Shown here: in pieces, positions 1 to 9,454 of the stretch
How positions within the stretch are numbered: the stretch's first letter is position 1
Layout: every line of letters begins with the position of its first letter
Origin: an uncultured Granulicatella sp.
GTDB lineage: Bacteria > Bacillota > Bacilli > Lactobacillales > Aerococcaceae
Length of the DNA stretch: 22,068 bases
Reading direction: 5' to 3'
Assembly: GCA_934193545.1 (NCBI GenBank)
Contig: CAKPVL010000022.1
Span: 1 to 22,068, forward strand
Notes under the pieces: model-generated
Databases searched by the model: none
What the model saw: the letters and a program-made list of their open reading frames with translations, nothing else
What the model was told of the DNA's origin: nothing
Program-made: the position numbers and the translations under genes

Positions 1-833
1 AGTAAGTCTGCTAAAGCTTCCAAGTTCATTGGACGAGCGTCTGTTTGGAATCCTTTTGCTTTTAGCTTTTCGACAAATTGAACAGTCGAAGGCAAGCCTA
101 GTTGTTTTTCTTGTAACCAAGCAGCATCTGCAAATACTTCTTCAGGTGTTCCTGTTTTTACCACCGTTCCCTTTTCACACACAATCACGTAATCCGCATA
201 ATCGCTAACGTCGTTCATTTGGTGTGTCACAAGGACGATTGTAATGCCCTTTTCGCGTTGGAGTTGCGCAAACATCTCCATCATCTCAAAACGACCTTTA
301 GGATCTAATCCCGCTGTTGGTTCGTCTAAGACTAATACTTCCGGTTGCATCGCTAACACCCCAGCGATCGCTACACGTCGCATTTGACCTCCAGATAAAT
401 CGAATGGGGACTTATGTAAGACCTCTTCGGGAAGTCCTACAATCTTTAGAGTTTCTTTCGCTAGCTGATTCGCTTCTTCCTCACTTGCTCCGAAGTTTTT
501 TGGTCCAAAAGCAATATCCTTCTCAACGGTTTCTTCGAAGAGTTGTGATTCTGGAAACTGGAAGACAATACCGACTTTTTGGCGCAGTGGCTTCAAGTCT
601 TTATTGCTCGTTTCAGAGTCTACTACTCGGTCTCCAAGTGTTACCGTACCCGATGTTGGTTTTAGTAACGCATTTAAGTGCTGTAAGATCGTTGATTTCC
701 CAGAACCTGTATGGCCGATGATAGCCGTATACTTTCCTGATGGAATATTAAAGTTTACGTCGAAAAGCGCACGTGTCTCAAAAGGGGTATTTGCTTGGTA
801 TGCGAAATTCACTTCGTTAAAACGGATGTCCAT
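1..833 (-). CDS. ecfA2: Energy-coupling factor transporter ATPase EcfA2, 3' end cut off
   Basis: One of the two cytoplasmic ATPases that power ECF vitamin and metal importers together with EcfA1, EcfT and an S component. I translated 277 codons from the minus strand with no stop before the window edge, so only about ten C-terminal residues should be missing compared with a usual length near 287. Visible motifs: Walker A GHTGSGKST at residues 40-48, Q-loop FQFPE around 91-95, signature LSGGQ at 146-150, Walker B ending D170-E171, and the switch histidine in VTHQ at H204. The sequence MDIRFNEV is the family N-terminus. The ATG at 833 has GGTGG seven bases upstream; an in-frame ATG at 839 has no room for a site. 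It overlaps the end of ecfA1 by 25 nt, implying translational coupling. ecfT would be expected next, outside the window. Confidence 0.95.
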   Translation of the reverse strand, partial: MDIRFNEVNFAYQANTPFETRALFDVNFNIPSGKYTAIIGHTGSGKSTILQHLNALLKPTSGTVTLGDRVVDSETSNKDLKPLRQKVGIVFQFPESQLFEETVEKDIAFGPKNFGASEEEANQLAKETLKIVGLPEEVLHKSPFDLSGGQMRRVAIAGVLAMQPEVLVLDEPTAGLDPKGRFEMMEMFAQLQREKGITIVLVTHQMNDVSDYADYVIVCEKGTVVKTGTPEEVFADAAWLQEKQLGLPSTVQFVEKLKAKGFQTDARPMNLEALADL

Positions 834-1660
834 AACCATTCCACCAACCCTTCTTCATCAAGATACGCTTCAGGAACTTCCAATCCCTTTTCGCGAAGTA
901 CTTCGATTAATTTCTCTGCAAACGGCACATCGAGTCCCTTTTCAACAAGCTTCGTACCTAATTTGAAGATTTCTTCAGGAGTTCCGATTTGTTGAATTTG
1001 ACCTTGTTCCATTAACACAATACGGTCTGCTTGTGCTGCTTCATCTAAATCATGTGTAATCGAAATGACCGTAATGTTTTTCTCTTTGTGTAATTTTTGA
1101 ATTGTCCCGATAACTTCCATGCGTCCTTTAGGATCCAGCATAGAAGTGGCTTCATCGAGAATAATGACAGAAGGTTCTAAGGCCGTTACACCCGCAATCG
1201 CTACACGTTGCTTTTGTCCTCCTGATAGTCGTGCAGGTTCCTTCGTTCTGAAGTCACTCATTTTCACCATTTCAAGAACGCGAGTCACACGCTCTAACAT
1301 TTCTTCTCGAGGGAGTCCGATATTTTCTAATCCGAAGGCAATGTCATCCTCCACCGTTGTCCCAACAAATTGGTTATCTGGATTTTGGAATACCATTCCA
1401 ACTGCGCGTCTAGCGTCATATACGGTCTCGTCATTTAAAACAACACCATTAATCAGAACTTCTCCGCTACCTGCTTCGATAAGTCCATTCATGACTTTGG
1501 CTAATGTTGATTTCCCAGAACCATTATGGCCGATGATGGCTAACCATTCACCGCGTTCTACCTTTAAAGATACTCCAGCCAACGCTTCACGTTCATCCTC
1601 TTCATGATAGCGATAATGGATGTTATTTAACTCAATAATTGTTGATTGCAACGGGGACAC
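809..1660 (-). CDS. ecfA1: Energy-coupling factor transporter ATPase EcfA1
   Basis: Partner ATPase of EcfA2; the heterodimer drives EcfT-coupled uptake of vitamins such as riboflavin, folate or biotin by whichever S component is present. The 283 residues are a normal length. Motifs: Walker A GHNGSGKST at 44-52, Q-loop Q92 in VFQNPDNQ, signature LSGGQ at 145-149, Walker B ILDE ending at D169-E170, and switch H203 in ITHD. The catalytic site text LDEAT instead of LDEPT is usual for EcfA1. The start is GTG at 1660 with AAAGG seven bases upstream; an in-frame TTG three codons in (position 1651) also has a GGGG stretch at workable spacing, so the exact start is not certain. It lies 240 bp after rplQ behind several hairpins, so expression probably depends on read-through or a local promoter. 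Confidence 0.95.
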   Translation of the reverse strand: MSPLQSTIIELNNIHYRYHEEDEREALAGVSLKVERGEWLAIIGHNGSGKSTLAKVMNGLIEAGSGEVLINGVVLNDETVYDARRAVGMVFQNPDNQFVGTTVEDDIAFGLENIGLPREEMLERVTRVLEMVKMSDFRTKEPARLSGGQKQRVAIAGVTALEPSVIILDEATSMLDPKGRMEVIGTIQKLHKEKNITVISITHDLDEAAQADRIVLMEQGQIQQIGTPEEIFKLGTKLVEKGLDVPFAEKLIEVLREKGLEVPEAYLDEEGLVEWLWTSVLTK

Positions 1661-1703
1661 CCCTTTTCCTTTTTCCTATGTATGTATAAAAATATGTATA
1701 TAT

Positions 1704-1732
1704 AAAAAAACACACTTTTTCATGATGAAGTG
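1704..1732 (-). terminator. Putative intrinsic terminator upstream of ecfA1
   Basis: On the minus strand a CACTT/AAGTG stem (plus positions 1713-1717 and 1728-1732), which can be extended inside by TTCA/TGAA, is followed by TG and seven T residues. It ends only about 44 nt before the ecfA1 start, so it may act as an attenuator as well as the end of the alpha operon. The stem is short, so the strength is uncertain. Confidence 0.5.
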
Positions 1733-1735
1733 CTC

Positions 1736-1758
1736 TCCCGCCAATTGCCTCGGCGGGA
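1736..1758 (-). other. GC-rich hairpin in the rplQ-ecfA1 spacer
   Basis: A 7-bp perfect stem TCCCGCC/GGCGGGA with a 9-nt loop; on the minus strand an outer GCTC/GAGC pairing can extend it. It is not followed directly by a T tract; the next element downstream is the T-rich terminator at 1704-1732. It may be a stabilising 3' end structure or part of a leader for ecfA1. Confidence 0.5.
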
Positions 1759-1795
1759 AAACAACGAGCTAGACTAAATAATCTGAGAAAGAATA

Positions 1796-1815
1796 AGGCT
1801 ACCTGTTCAGTAGCC
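1796..1815 (-). terminator. Putative terminator after rplQ (end of the alpha operon)
   Basis: A 6-bp perfect stem GGCTAC/GTAGCC with a 7-nt loop, followed on the minus strand by TTATTCTTTCT. It lies about 85 nt after the rplQ stop. The T tract is interrupted, which would allow some read-through into ecfA1. Confidence 0.55.
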
Positions 1816-1900
1816 CCAGACTTTCCATCTTATAAGCAAGATGATTATTACCATCATGACGCTCTTTTCAACCATCGAAAAGTGTTCGATTGAATGTTTA

Positions 1901-2281
1901 TTAAACTAATTCAATGATAACCATTGGTGCAGCATCGCCACGACGAGGTTCAGTTTTAAGAATACGAGTGTATCCACCTTGACGTTCGCTGTAACGTGAT
2001 GCTAAATCATTAAATAATTTTTGTAACGCTGTTTCAACAACGATTGATTCGCCTTCTTCACGAACATCTGCTACTTCGTTACGTACAAATGCAGCTGCTT
2101 GACGGCGAGCATGTAAGTCTCCACGTTTACCTAAAGTAATCATTTTTTCTACAGTAGAACGGATTTCTTTAGCACGAGCTTCAGTTGTAACGATACGTTC
2201 GTTAATAATTAAGTCAGTTGTCAAGTCACGTAATAACGCTTTACGTTGTGAACTTGTACGTCCTAATTTACGATAAGCCAT
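1901..2281 (-). CDS. rplQ: 50S ribosomal protein L17
   Basis: Large-subunit protein near the exit of the peptide tunnel. The 126-residue product begins [20 protein letters not shown] and ends in the conserved [14 protein letters not shown]; these are the characteristic ends of bacterial L17. The ATG at 2281 has a GGAGG site ten bases upstream. It is the last ribosomal gene of the alpha operon, 31 nt after rpoA, and is followed by hairpins that probably end the long transcript. Confidence 0.98.
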   Translation of the reverse strand: MAYRKLGRTSSQRKALLRDLTTDLIINERIVTTEARAKEIRSTVEKMITLGKRGDLHARRQAAAFVRNEVADVREEGESIVVETALQKLFNDLASRYSERQGGYTRILKTEPRRGDAAPMVIIELV

Positions 2282-2312
2282 TTTTAATATTCCTCCTTCT
2301 TAAGAGTTTCTA

Positions 2313-3260
2313 TTAGTCTTCACGACGTAAGTCTAAATTTAAATCGATTAATTTTTGTTTCACTTCTTCAAGCGATTTACGACCTAAGTTACGAACCTTG
2401 ATCATTTCCGCTTCAGACTTGCTTGTTAATTCATGTACTGTGTTAATTCCAGCACGTTTTAAGCAGTTATATGAACGAACTGATAAATCTAGTTCTTCAA
2501 TAGTCATTTCAAGAAGACGTTCTTTTTGAGTTTCTTCTTTTTCGACCATGATTTCCATAGGATGTGCTTCATTTGTTAAATTAACAAAGATATTTAAGTG
2601 CTCAGTTAAGATACGAGCCGCTAAACTAACAGCATCTTGAGGAGCGATTGAACCGTCTGTCCATACATCAAGAGTTAGTTTATCATAAATATTTTTTTGA
2701 CCAATACGAGTGTTTTCGACTTGGTAGTTCACTTTACTAATCGGAGTATAAATAGAATCAATTGGGATTACACCAATTGGCATATTATCAGATTTATTGT
2801 AGTCAGAGCGAACATATCCACGACCATTTTTAGCATTCATACGAACATGGAAGTGATATCCTTCAGCTACTGTACAGATATATAAATCAGGGTTTAGAAC
2901 TTGAATGTCGCTATCATGTTTGATATCGCCTGCAGTTACTACCGCTGGACCTTTAACATCAATTTCTAATACTTTATTTTCATCTTCAGTGAAAGACTTC
3001 AATGCAATTTTTTTAATGTTTAAAATGATTGCAGCTACGTCTTCAACCACGCCATCTATTGTTGAAAATTCATGTAAAACGCCATCCATTTGGATATCTG
3101 TTACTGCAGTACCAGGGAGTGACGATAATAAGATTCGGCGTAATGAGTTCCCTAAGGTAGTACCATAACCGCGTTCAAGTGGCTCAACAACGAATTTACC
3201 AAACTTTGCATCTTCGCTGATTTCGATCGTTTCAATTTTTGGTTTTTCAATTTCGATCAT
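2313..3260 (-). CDS. rpoA: DNA-directed RNA polymerase subunit alpha
   Basis: Scaffold subunit that dimerises to nucleate RNA polymerase assembly and contacts UP elements and activators. The 315-residue product has the assembly domain at about 1-230 ([25 protein letters not shown] near the start, [15 protein letters not shown]) and the DNA-binding C-terminal domain at about 245-310 ([16 protein letters not shown] then [13 protein letters not shown]). A longer in-frame ORF begins at 3278, but the ATG at 3260 gives the family N-terminus [11 protein letters not shown] and has AAAGGGG eight bases upstream, so I chose it. It sits between rpsK and rplQ as in other Firmicutes, which ties polymerase supply to ribosome synthesis. 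Confidence 0.98.
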   Translation of the reverse strand: MIEIEKPKIETIEISEDAKFGKFVVEPLERGYGTTLGNSLRRILLSSLPGTAVTDIQMDGVLHEFSTIDGVVEDVAAIILNIKKIALKSFTEDENKVLEIDVKGPAVVTAGDIKHDSDIQVLNPDLYICTVAEGYHFHVRMNAKNGRGYVRSDYNKSDNMPIGVIPIDSIYTPISKVNYQVENTRIGQKNIYDKLTLDVWTDGSIAPQDAVSLAARILTEHLNIFVNLTNEAHPMEIMVEKEETQKERLLEMTIEELDLSVRSYNCLKRAGINTVHELTSKSEAEMIKVRNLGRKSLEEVKQKLIDLNLDLRRED

Positions 3261-3329
3261 GTTATTTACCCCTTTCAAAACGTACGTTCAATGTGCGATT
3301 GTCCGACAAAATTCAACAATAACAATCCA

Positions 3330-3716
3330 TTACACACGACGGCGTTTTGGAGGACGACATCCATTATGAGGGATTGGTGTTACGTCACGAATTGCTGTCA
3401 CTTCTAATCCAGTAGCTTGTAATGAACGAATAGCAGCTTCACGACCTGAACCAGGACCTTTAACAGAAACTTCTACAGTTTTCATTCCATGCTCCATTGA
3501 ACCTTTTGCAGCAGATTCAGCAGCCATTTGAGCAGCAAATGGTGTTGATTTTTTAGAACCTTTAAATCCTAAAGCACCTGCAGAAGACCATGAAATAGCA
3601 TTACCATGAACGTCTGTAATCATAACAATTGTATTATTAAATGTTGAACGGATGTGTGCTACACCAGATTCAATATTCTTTTTCACGCGGCGTTTGCGTA
3701 CAACTTTCTTTGCCAT
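3330..3716 (-). CDS. rpsK: 30S ribosomal protein S11
   Basis: Platform protein of the small subunit that helps shape the mRNA exit channel with S7 and S18. The 128 residues include the conserved [18 protein letters not shown] segment, [11 protein letters not shown], and the C-terminal [14 protein letters not shown]. The ATG at 3716 has AGGAGG nine bases upstream. It lies 27 nt after rpsM and about 70 nt before rpoA. Confidence 0.98.
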   Translation of the reverse strand: MAKKVVRKRRVKKNIESGVAHIRSTFNNTIVMITDVHGNAISWSSAGALGFKGSKKSTPFAAQMAAESAAKGSMEHGMKTVEVSVKGPGSGREAAIRSLQATGLEVTAIRDVTPIPHNGCRPPKRRRV

Positions 3717-3743
3717 GAAGAATTAACCTCCTTCTTCTCTAAA

Positions 3744-4109
3744 TTATTTTTTCTTACCTGCAATGGCCTTAGCTGGGCCTTTACGAGTACGAGCATTATT
3801 TTTTGTGTTTTGACCACGAACTGGTAAACCACGACGGTGGCGAACTCCACGGTATGAACCAATTTCCATCAAGCGTTTGATGTTTAAGTTCACTTCACGA
3901 CGTAAGTCACCTTCAATTTTTAGTTTATCCACTTCAGCACGGATACGGTCTAACTCATCGTTCGATAAATCGCGAACACGAGTATCTTCACTAACGTTAG
4001 CAGCTGCTAAGATTTGTTTTGAAGTAGTAATACCGATACCGTAAATATAGGTTAAAGAAATAACAACACGTTTTTCACGTGGAATATCCACACCTGCAAT
4101 ACGAGCCAT
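3744..4109 (-). CDS. rpsM: 30S ribosomal protein S13
   Basis: Head protein of the small subunit that forms bridges with L5 and contacts the P-site tRNA. The 121-residue product starts [14 protein letters not shown] and carries the family's [26 protein letters not shown] stretch (not all shown) near the C-terminus, with a lysine-rich tail. The ATG at 4109 has AGGAGG eleven bases upstream. It follows rpmJ by 23 nt. Confidence 0.98.
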   Translation of the reverse strand: MARIAGVDIPREKRVVISLTYIYGIGITTSKQILAAANVSEDTRVRDLSNDELDRIRAEVDKLKIEGDLRREVNLNIKRLMEIGSYRGVRHRRGLPVRGQNTKNNARTRKGPAKAIAGKKK

Positions 4110-4132
4110 ACTAATGAGTACCTCCTTATATA

Positions 4133-4246
4133 TTATCCTTGACGTTGTTTATGTTTGGGATTTTGACAAATCACCATAACTTTACCATTGCGTTTAATTA
4201 CTTTACATTTTTCGCAAATTGGTTTTACTGATGCTCTAACTTTCAT
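4133..4246 (-). CDS. rpmJ: 50S ribosomal protein L36
   Basis: Small zinc-binding large-subunit protein, here 37 residues, found by direct translation of the gap between infA and rpsM. It starts [18 protein letters not shown] and ends [13 protein letters not shown]. The zinc ligands are all present: C11 and C14 in CEKC, C27 and H32. This is therefore the zinc-binding form; some genomes also carry a zinc-free paralogue, which cannot be seen from here. The ATG has AGGAGG eight bases upstream and the TAA is at 4133-4135. infA is 35 nt upstream and rpsM 23 nt downstream. Confidence 0.98.
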   Translation of the reverse strand: MKVRASVKPICEKCKVIKRNGKVMVICQNPKHKQRQG

Positions 4247-4281
4247 TTAAGTTCCCTCCTCTATTTCATTAACGGAGTCCA

Positions 4282-4500
4282 TTATTTAAAGCGATACGTG
4301 ATTCTTCCGCGCGTTAAATCATACGGTGATAATTCAACCGTTACTTTATCGCCCGGTAAAATTTTAATGTAGTGCATCCGGATTTTTCCAGATACATGCG
4401 CTAAAACCTCATGACCGTTTTCAAGTTCGACCTTGAACATCGCATTCGGTAATGTTTCATTAACAATACCTTCAATTTCAATTACGTCTTCCTTTGCCAT
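4282..4500 (-). CDS. infA: Translation initiation factor IF-1
   Basis: S1/OB-fold factor that occupies the A site of the small subunit during initiation and boosts IF-2 and IF-3 activity. The 72-residue length and the text [33 protein letters not shown], and [11 protein letters not shown] are typical. The ATG at 4500 has AGGAGG seven bases upstream. There is a clear promoter in the 117-nt gap after adk, so infA heads a sub-operon (infA-rpmJ-rpsM-rpsK-rpoA-rplQ) that can be expressed apart from the upstream spc genes. The map gene found between adk and infA in Bacillus is absent. Confidence 0.98.
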   Translation of the reverse strand: MAKEDVIEIEGIVNETLPNAMFKVELENGHEVLAHVSGKIRMHYIKILPGDKVTVELSPYDLTRGRITYRFK

Positions 4501-4572
4501 GTCTCATCCTCCTTACTTGTAAAAAGTTTTTACGGATTATTTGACGGACTTCTACCGTTATCTAACTTTCTA

Positions 4573-4602
4573 AGTATACCATTTTAGCTACCATAATTGC
4601 AA
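4573..4602 (-). promoter_or_regulatory. Promoter for infA and the alpha operon
   Basis: On the minus strand: -35 TTGCAA at 4602-4597, an 18-nt spacer, and -10 TATACT at 4578-4573, with TGG just before it giving an extended -10. The predicted start is near 4566, leaving a leader of about 65 nt that includes a weak GTAAA/TTTAC hairpin. It sits in the only sizeable gap between adk and rpmJ. Confidence 0.75.
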
Positions 4603-4617
4603 GATAACAGGCAGTTC

Positions 4618-5280
<663 letters not shown>

Positions 5281-5339
5281 CTAGAATCATAACTGAAGAA
5301 CTGACAAAACGCATTGCTGCATCTTGTCAATTTCTTCCA

Positions 5340-6638
5340 TTATTCCTCAATAAATCCTTTATACTTACGTTTAATTGTACGTCCTTCAATTTGTCGGCTT
5401 AACTCTAACGCTACCCCAACAACGATTAGAAGGTTTGTACCACCAAGCATCAATCCACGTGGTAAGTTCCATAATGCTGAAGCTACCATTGGAAGGATTG
5501 AGATACCACCAAGATAAAGAGCACCAACTGTACTCAATCGTAGTAAAGTACCTGAAACGAATTGTTCTGTATCTTTACCAGGACGGACACTTAAAATATA
5601 TCCGCTTGATTTTTGTAAGTTTTCTGCTACTTTCTCTGGGTTTACTTGTACGAAAGCATAGAAAAATGTAAATACAACAATTAACACTGTGTATAATGTT
5701 GCACCAGCAGGTTTTGAAAAATCAAAAATGTTTGTGGCAAGTTGGTACCAGCCAGATTCACTATGATCTTTTGCATACAAACTTAAAATAGTTGATGGCA
5801 ATGTCATAAATGAACTAGCAAAGATAACCGGAATTACCCCTGCAGAGTTGATTTTTAAAGGTAACCAAGATGTTTCACTTGAACCAGTTGCACGTTTTGA
5901 ATATGAGATTGGCAAGCGACGTTGCGCTTGTTCAATATATACTACTAACATAACGACTAAAACAATCGCTACAACTAATGCAACTGTGAATCCTACTGCA
6001 CGATAAAAATCAGTGTCTGTACGACCTTGAATTTGATTTACATAGAATTCAAAAATATCATGTGGCATTCTTGCTACAATACCTGCGAAGATTAGAACGG
6101 AAACCCCGTTACCAATCCCCTTAACGGTAATCATATCTCCCAACCATGTTAGGAACATGGAACCAGCTGTTAACACAAGTGCAATCATTAAGAATGTTTT
6201 GACCCCTGGGTTTTTAATTAACCCATAGTTCGACCAAACATTAAATCCAAAAGAAATTGCATATGCTTGGAAAAATCCAATCACAATTGTTAAATAACGA
6301 GTTGCCGAATTTAATTTACGACGACCAACTTCCCCTTGTTTAGACCACTCAACGAACGTTGGTAGAATATCCATTTGTAACAATTGGACAACAATGGATG
6401 CGGTGATATAAGGCGAAACCCCCATTGAGAACAATGAGAAGTTTGATAAAGCCCCACCACTAAATGTATTTAACAATCCAAAAATTCCTGTTGTTGCAAA
6501 TGTCTGAATTGCTCCAGCGTTTACACCAGGAACAGTAACTTGTGATCCAATACGAAAGATAATTAGAATCGACAATGTGAATAACAGACGTTTTCTAATA
6601 TCTTTCATTTGAACAGCATTCTTTAGTAGAGTGAACAT
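5340..6638 (-). CDS. secY: Preprotein translocase channel subunit SecY
   Basis: Main membrane channel of the general secretion system; works with SecE, SecG and the ATPase SecA, and with YidC and signal recognition particle for membrane proteins. The 432 residues match the family. The first hydrophobic segment starts near residue 18 (LLFTLSILIIFRIGSQV), followed by the plug region SGGALSNFSLFSMGVSPYI (about 60-78), and several more membrane spans; the C-terminal tail is IEGRTIKRKYKGFIEE. Its ATG overlaps the stop of rplO as TAATG, so translation is probably coupled to L15. A GAGGTG site is five bases upstream. Confidence 0.98.
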   Translation of the reverse strand: MFTLLKNAVQMKDIRKRLLFTLSILIIFRIGSQVTVPGVNAGAIQTFATTGIFGLLNTFSGGALSNFSLFSMGVSPYITASIVVQLLQMDILPTFVEWSKQGEVGRRKLNSATRYLTIVIGFFQAYAISFGFNVWSNYGLIKNPGVKTFLMIALVLTAGSMFLTWLGDMITVKGIGNGVSVLIFAGIVARMPHDIFEFYVNQIQGRTDTDFYRAVGFTVALVVAIVLVVMLVVYIEQAQRRLPISYSKRATGSSETSWLPLKINSAGVIPVIFASSFMTLPSTILSLYAKDHSESGWYQLATNIFDFSKPAGATLYTVLIVVFTFFYAFVQVNPEKVAENLQKSSGYILSVRPGKDTEQFVSGTLLRLSTVGALYLGGISILPMVASALWNLPRGLMLGGTNLLIVVGVALELSRQIEGRTIKRKYKGFIEE

Positions 6639-7078
6639 TAGATCACCTCTACAGTTCCACCTGCAGCTTCAATAGCTTCTTTTGCTGCTTGCGAGAATTT
6701 ATTTGCTTTTACAGTTAACTTGCGTTCAAGTTTACCATTAGCTAACACTTTGATACCGTCTTTTTCGTTTTTAACGATACCAGCCTCAACTAGTACAGCC
6801 GCAGTTACTTCTTGACCATCTTCAAAACGGTTTAATGTTTCAAGATTTACAACTGCATATTCTTTACGATTAATATTTTGGAAACCACGTTTTGGAATAC
6901 GACGGAATAATGGAGTTTGTCCACCTTCGAATCCTAATCTAACGCCACCGCCTGAACGAGCTTTTTGTCCTTTGCTTCCGCGTCCAGCAGTTTTACCATT
7001 TCCTGAACCTTGACCTCTACCAACACGGTTACGTTCTTTACGTGAACCTTCAGCTGGTTGTAATTCATGAAGTTTCAT
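6638..7078 (-). CDS. rplO: 50S ribosomal protein L15
   Basis: Large-subunit assembly protein with a long basic N-terminal extension that threads through 23S rRNA. The 146-residue product begins [20 protein letters not shown] and shows the glycine/lysine-rich segment [18 protein letters not shown], then [18 protein letters not shown]. The open frame continues to an ATG at 7126 inside rpmD, but the ATG at 7078 gives the conserved N-terminus and has AGGAGGTG eight bases upstream. Its stop overlaps the secY start by one base. Confidence 0.98.
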   Translation of the reverse strand: MKLHELQPAEGSRKERNRVGRGQGSGNGKTAGRGSKGQKARSGGGVRLGFEGGQTPLFRRIPKRGFQNINRKEYAVVNLETLNRFEDGQEVTAAVLVEAGIVKNEKDGIKVLANGKLERKLTVKANKFSQAAKEAIEAAGGTVEVI

Positions 7079-7109
7079 GTTCCGGGCACCTCCTCTTATA
7101 AGTTTTAAA

Positions 7110-7289
7110 TTAAACTTCCTCAACATCCACTAAATGTGAAACTGTGTTAACCATGCCTTTGATAGCTACGTTAGCTGGTTTAACAACTGTTGAACGAATT
7201 TTTGTTAAGCCTAATGCTTTACAAGTATCGATTTGGTTTTGAGGACGTCCAATCAAGCTTTTCTTTAAAGTAATCTTTAATTCTGCCAT
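7110..7289 (-). CDS. rpmD: 50S ribosomal protein L30
   Basis: Small large-subunit protein of 59 residues, found by translating the gap between rpsE and rplO. It starts [19 protein letters not shown] and ends [14 protein letters not shown]; the KSLIGRP and VNxVSHLV elements are the L30 signatures. The ATG at 7289 has GGAGG seven bases upstream (AGGAGGACATTAAAATG read on the minus strand). It follows rpsE by 13 nt and is 31 nt before rplO. Confidence 0.97.
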   Translation of the reverse strand: MAELKITLKKSLIGRPQNQIDTCKALGLTKIRSTVVKPANVAIKGMVNTVSHLVDVEEV

Positions 7290-7302
7290 TTTAATGTCCT
7301 CC

Positions 7303-7803
7303 TTATCCTAAAAGTTCTTCAACTGATTTGCCACGTAATGCAGCAACATCTTCAACACGTTTTAATTGTTTTAATCCTTCGATTGTAGCACGAACCATGT
7401 TAACTGGTGTGTTAGAACCTAAAGATTTTGAAGTTACGTCTGAAATACCTGCTAATTCAACAACGGCACGAACTGGTCCACCTGCTGCAATTCCTGAACC
7501 GGCTTGAGCTGGTTTTAACAATACGTTACCACCGCAGAAGCGACCGATAACTTCGTGAGGAATTGTAGAACCACTAGTTGGAACTTCAATAAGGTTTTTC
7601 TTAGCATCTTCAATAGCTTTACGAATAGCTTCTGGTACTTCTTGAGCTTTACCAGTACCGAAACCAACATGTCCATTATGGTCACCGACAACTACTAAAG
7701 CAGCAAAACGTAAACGACGTCCACCTTTTACAACTTTTGTAACGCGGTTAATCGCAACAACACGATCTTCTAATTCTAAGTTTCTTGCATCAATATTAAC
7801 CAT
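7303..7803 (-). CDS. rpsE: 30S ribosomal protein S5
   Basis: Small-subunit protein at the mRNA entry site, involved in decoding fidelity and helicase activity. The 166-residue product starts with the double-stranded-RNA-binding-like domain ([23 protein letters not shown], residues about 11-33) and continues with [17 protein letters not shown], and a C-terminal domain with [17 protein letters not shown]. The KGGRR loop where spectinomycin resistance changes usually map is wild-type in appearance. The ATG at 7803 has AGGAGG eleven bases upstream. Confidence 0.98.
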   Translation of the reverse strand: MVNIDARNLELEDRVVAINRVTKVVKGGRRLRFAALVVVGDHNGHVGFGTGKAQEVPEAIRKAIEDAKKNLIEVPTSGSTIPHEVIGRFCGGNVLLKPAQAGSGIAAGGPVRAVVELAGISDVTSKSLGSNTPVNMVRATIEGLKQLKRVEDVAALRGKSVEELLG

Positions 7804-7824
7804 GAAATGTGGATCCTCCTTTTC

Positions 7825-8181
7825 CTAGAATACTAGTCCATTTTCACGTGCAGCTTCAGCTAAAGCTTTTACACGTCCATGGTATAAGTATCCACCACGG
7901 TCAAAGACTACTTCTTTAATATTTTTTTCAAGTCCGCGTTCTGCAATTAATTTACCTACAGCAGAAGCTTCCTCAGTTTTTGTTCCGTTTTCTACATTAG
8001 TATCTAAAGTAGAGGCACTTGCTAGCGTCACACCCGCTACGTCATCAATTAATTGAGCGTAGATGTTTTTGTTAGAACGAAAAACGTTCAAGCGTGGGCA
8101 CTCAGCAGTACCAGAGATTTTACGACGAACACGTGCGTGACGAGTTTGACGCACTTTATTTTTGTCTGGTTTTGTAATCAC
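7825..8181 (-). CDS. rplR: 50S ribosomal protein L18
   Basis: 5S rRNA-binding protein of the central protuberance. The 118-residue product reads [20 protein letters not shown] at the start, with [18 protein letters not shown] and a C-terminal [20 protein letters not shown], all L18 hallmarks. The ORF opens at a GTG at 8190, but that codon is part of the AGAGGTG ribosome binding site. The GTG at 8181 lies six bases after this site and gives the usual N-terminus, so I prefer it. Confidence 0.97.
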   Translation of the reverse strand: MITKPDKNKVRQTRHARVRRKISGTAECPRLNVFRSNKNIYAQLIDDVAGVTLASASTLDTNVENGTKTEEASAVGKLIAERGLEKNIKEVVFDRGGYLYHGRVKALAEAARENGLVF

Positions 8182-8247
8182 AATTTTCACCTCTTATTAA
8201 TTAATCATGCTGCGATAAGCGCAACAAAAGGTAAATAATCACTAAAA

Positions 8248-8784
8248 TTATTTACCTGTTTTACCTTCTTTACGACGTACAAATTCATCAACGTAACGAA
8301 TTCCTTTACCTTTATAAGGTTCTGGAGGACGTACGCCACGAATGTTAGCAGCTAATTCGCCAACTTTTTGTTTGTCATAACCTTTAACGATTACTTTTGT
8401 ATTAGAAGGAACTTCGATTTCTACTCCTTCTTCTGGAGTGAACTCCACTGGATGAGAATATCCAACGTTTAATACAAGTTTTTTACCTTGTAATTGAGCA
8501 CGATACCCAACCCCGATTAATTCCAATTCTTTTTGGAATCCTTCAGTAACACCAACTACCATGTTGTTGAAAACTGCGCGAGTTGTTCCGTGGATTGTTT
8601 TGTTTTCTTTTGAATCATCTGGACGAGAGAATACTACTTCACCTTCGCGTTGTTCTAAAGAAATGTTTTGGTTAAATGTATAACTTAATTCACCTTTAGG
8701 ACCTTTAACTGTTACTGTATGGTCCTTAACGTCTACTGTTACTCCAGCTGGAATAACGACTGGTTTATTACCGATACGGCTCAC
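8248..8784 (-). CDS. rplF: 50S ribosomal protein L6
   Basis: Large-subunit protein near the factor-binding site beside the sarcin-ricin loop. The 178-residue product contains two similar L6 domains (about 1-80 and 90-165); it starts [15 protein letters not shown] and ends with [27 protein letters not shown] in part. The start codon is GTG at 8784 with AGGAGG nine bases upstream. It lies 26 nt after rpsH. Confidence 0.98.
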   Translation of the reverse strand: MSRIGNKPVVIPAGVTVDVKDHTVTVKGPKGELSYTFNQNISLEQREGEVVFSRPDDSKENKTIHGTTRAVFNNMVVGVTEGFQKELELIGVGYRAQLQGKKLVLNVGYSHPVEFTPEEGVEIEVPSNTKVIVKGYDKQKVGELAANIRGVRPPEPYKGKGIRYVDEFVRRKEGKTGK

Positions 8785-8810
8785 TTGGCTGCACCTCCTT
8801 AATTTCTAGA

Positions 8811-9209
8811 TTACCAAACGTATGCTAGAATTTCTCCACCTACGTTTTTAGCTCTTGCTTCTTTGTCTGTAATAACACCTTCAGATGTTGATACAATAGC
8901 GATTCCTAAACCGTTTAATACTTTAGGAACTTCACCTGTTTTAGCATAAACACGTAAACCAGGTTTAGAAATACGTTTCAATCCTGTAATTACACGTTCG
9001 TTATTTTTTCCATATTTCAAGAACACTTTCATGATGCCTTGTTTACCATCTTCTTCAACTGAGAAGTCTTTAATGAAACCTTCAGATTTTAAGATGTTCG
9101 CAATAGCAACTTTCATGTTTGATGACGGAACTTCTAGTGATTCGTGACGAACCATGTTCGCGTTACGAATACGAGTTAAGAAATCCGCGATTGGATCTGT
9201 CATAACCAT
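8811..9209 (-). CDS. rpsH: 30S ribosomal protein S8
   Basis: Primary 16S rRNA-binding protein of the small-subunit body; in enterobacteria it is also the spc operon repressor, which is not known to apply here. The 132-residue product begins [20 protein letters not shown] and ends GGEILAYVW, with [13 protein letters not shown] as the C-terminal rRNA-binding loop. The ATG at 9209 has AGGAGG nine bases upstream; the second ATG two codons in would be too far away. Confidence 0.98.
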   Translation of the reverse strand: MVMTDPIADFLTRIRNANMVRHESLEVPSSNMKVAIANILKSEGFIKDFSVEEDGKQGIMKVFLKYGKNNERVITGLKRISKPGLRVYAKTGEVPKVLNGLGIAIVSTSEGVITDKEARAKNVGGEILAYVW

Positions 9210-9241
9210 TAATGAGTACCTCCTTTATCAAGTAGTAATGA

Positions 9242-9427
9242 TTACCAACTTGCTTTCTTCATTCCTGGGATTTGCCCTTTATAGGCAAGCTCACGTAAAC
9301 AAATACGGCAAAGTTTGAATTTACGATAAACTGAATGTGGTCGACCACAACGTTCACAACGAGTATATTCTTGAGTTGAATATTTTTTTGGACGTTTGTT
9401 CTTTGCGATCATTGATTTTTTAGCCAA
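9242..9427 (-). CDS. rpsN: 30S ribosomal protein S14, zinc type
   Basis: Small-subunit head protein. At 61 residues it is the short zinc-ribbon form: ligands C24 and C27 (CERC) and C40 and C43 (CRIC), then [17 protein letters not shown] second, zinc-free paralogue used under zinc starvation may exist elsewhere but cannot be judged here. The start codon is TTG at 9427, eight bases after AGGAGG, one of few non-ATG/GTG starts in this cluster. It lies between rplE and rpsH as usual. Confidence 0.98.
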   Translation of the reverse strand: MAKKSMIAKNKRPKKYSTQEYTRCERCGRPHSVYRKFKLCRICLRELAYKGQIPGMKKASW

Positions 9428-9454
9428 ACTACTCGCCTCCTGTGAGTTTTATTT

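Noticed and set aside
1119..1607. A 162-codon plus-strand ORF opposite ecfA1
   Set aside because: It is the complement of a strongly conserved ATPase gene; its sequence shows no recognisable domain and there is no site for translation. The same holds for other plus-strand ORFs opposite rpoA, tuf, fusA, secY and the ribosomal genes.
3261..3278. A six-codon N-terminal extension of rpoA
   Set aside because: The ribosome binding site and the family N-terminus both indicate the start at 3260; the longer start would fall inside or before that site.
5288..5339. A GACAA/TTGTC hairpin between secY and adk as a terminator
   Set aside because: The stem is short with mismatches and no T tract follows on the minus strand; secY and adk are most likely co-transcribed.
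7079..7126. A 16-codon extension of L15 starting inside rpmD
   Set aside because: It would read through the end of L30 in another frame and through the strong AGGAGGTG site that serves the start at 7078.
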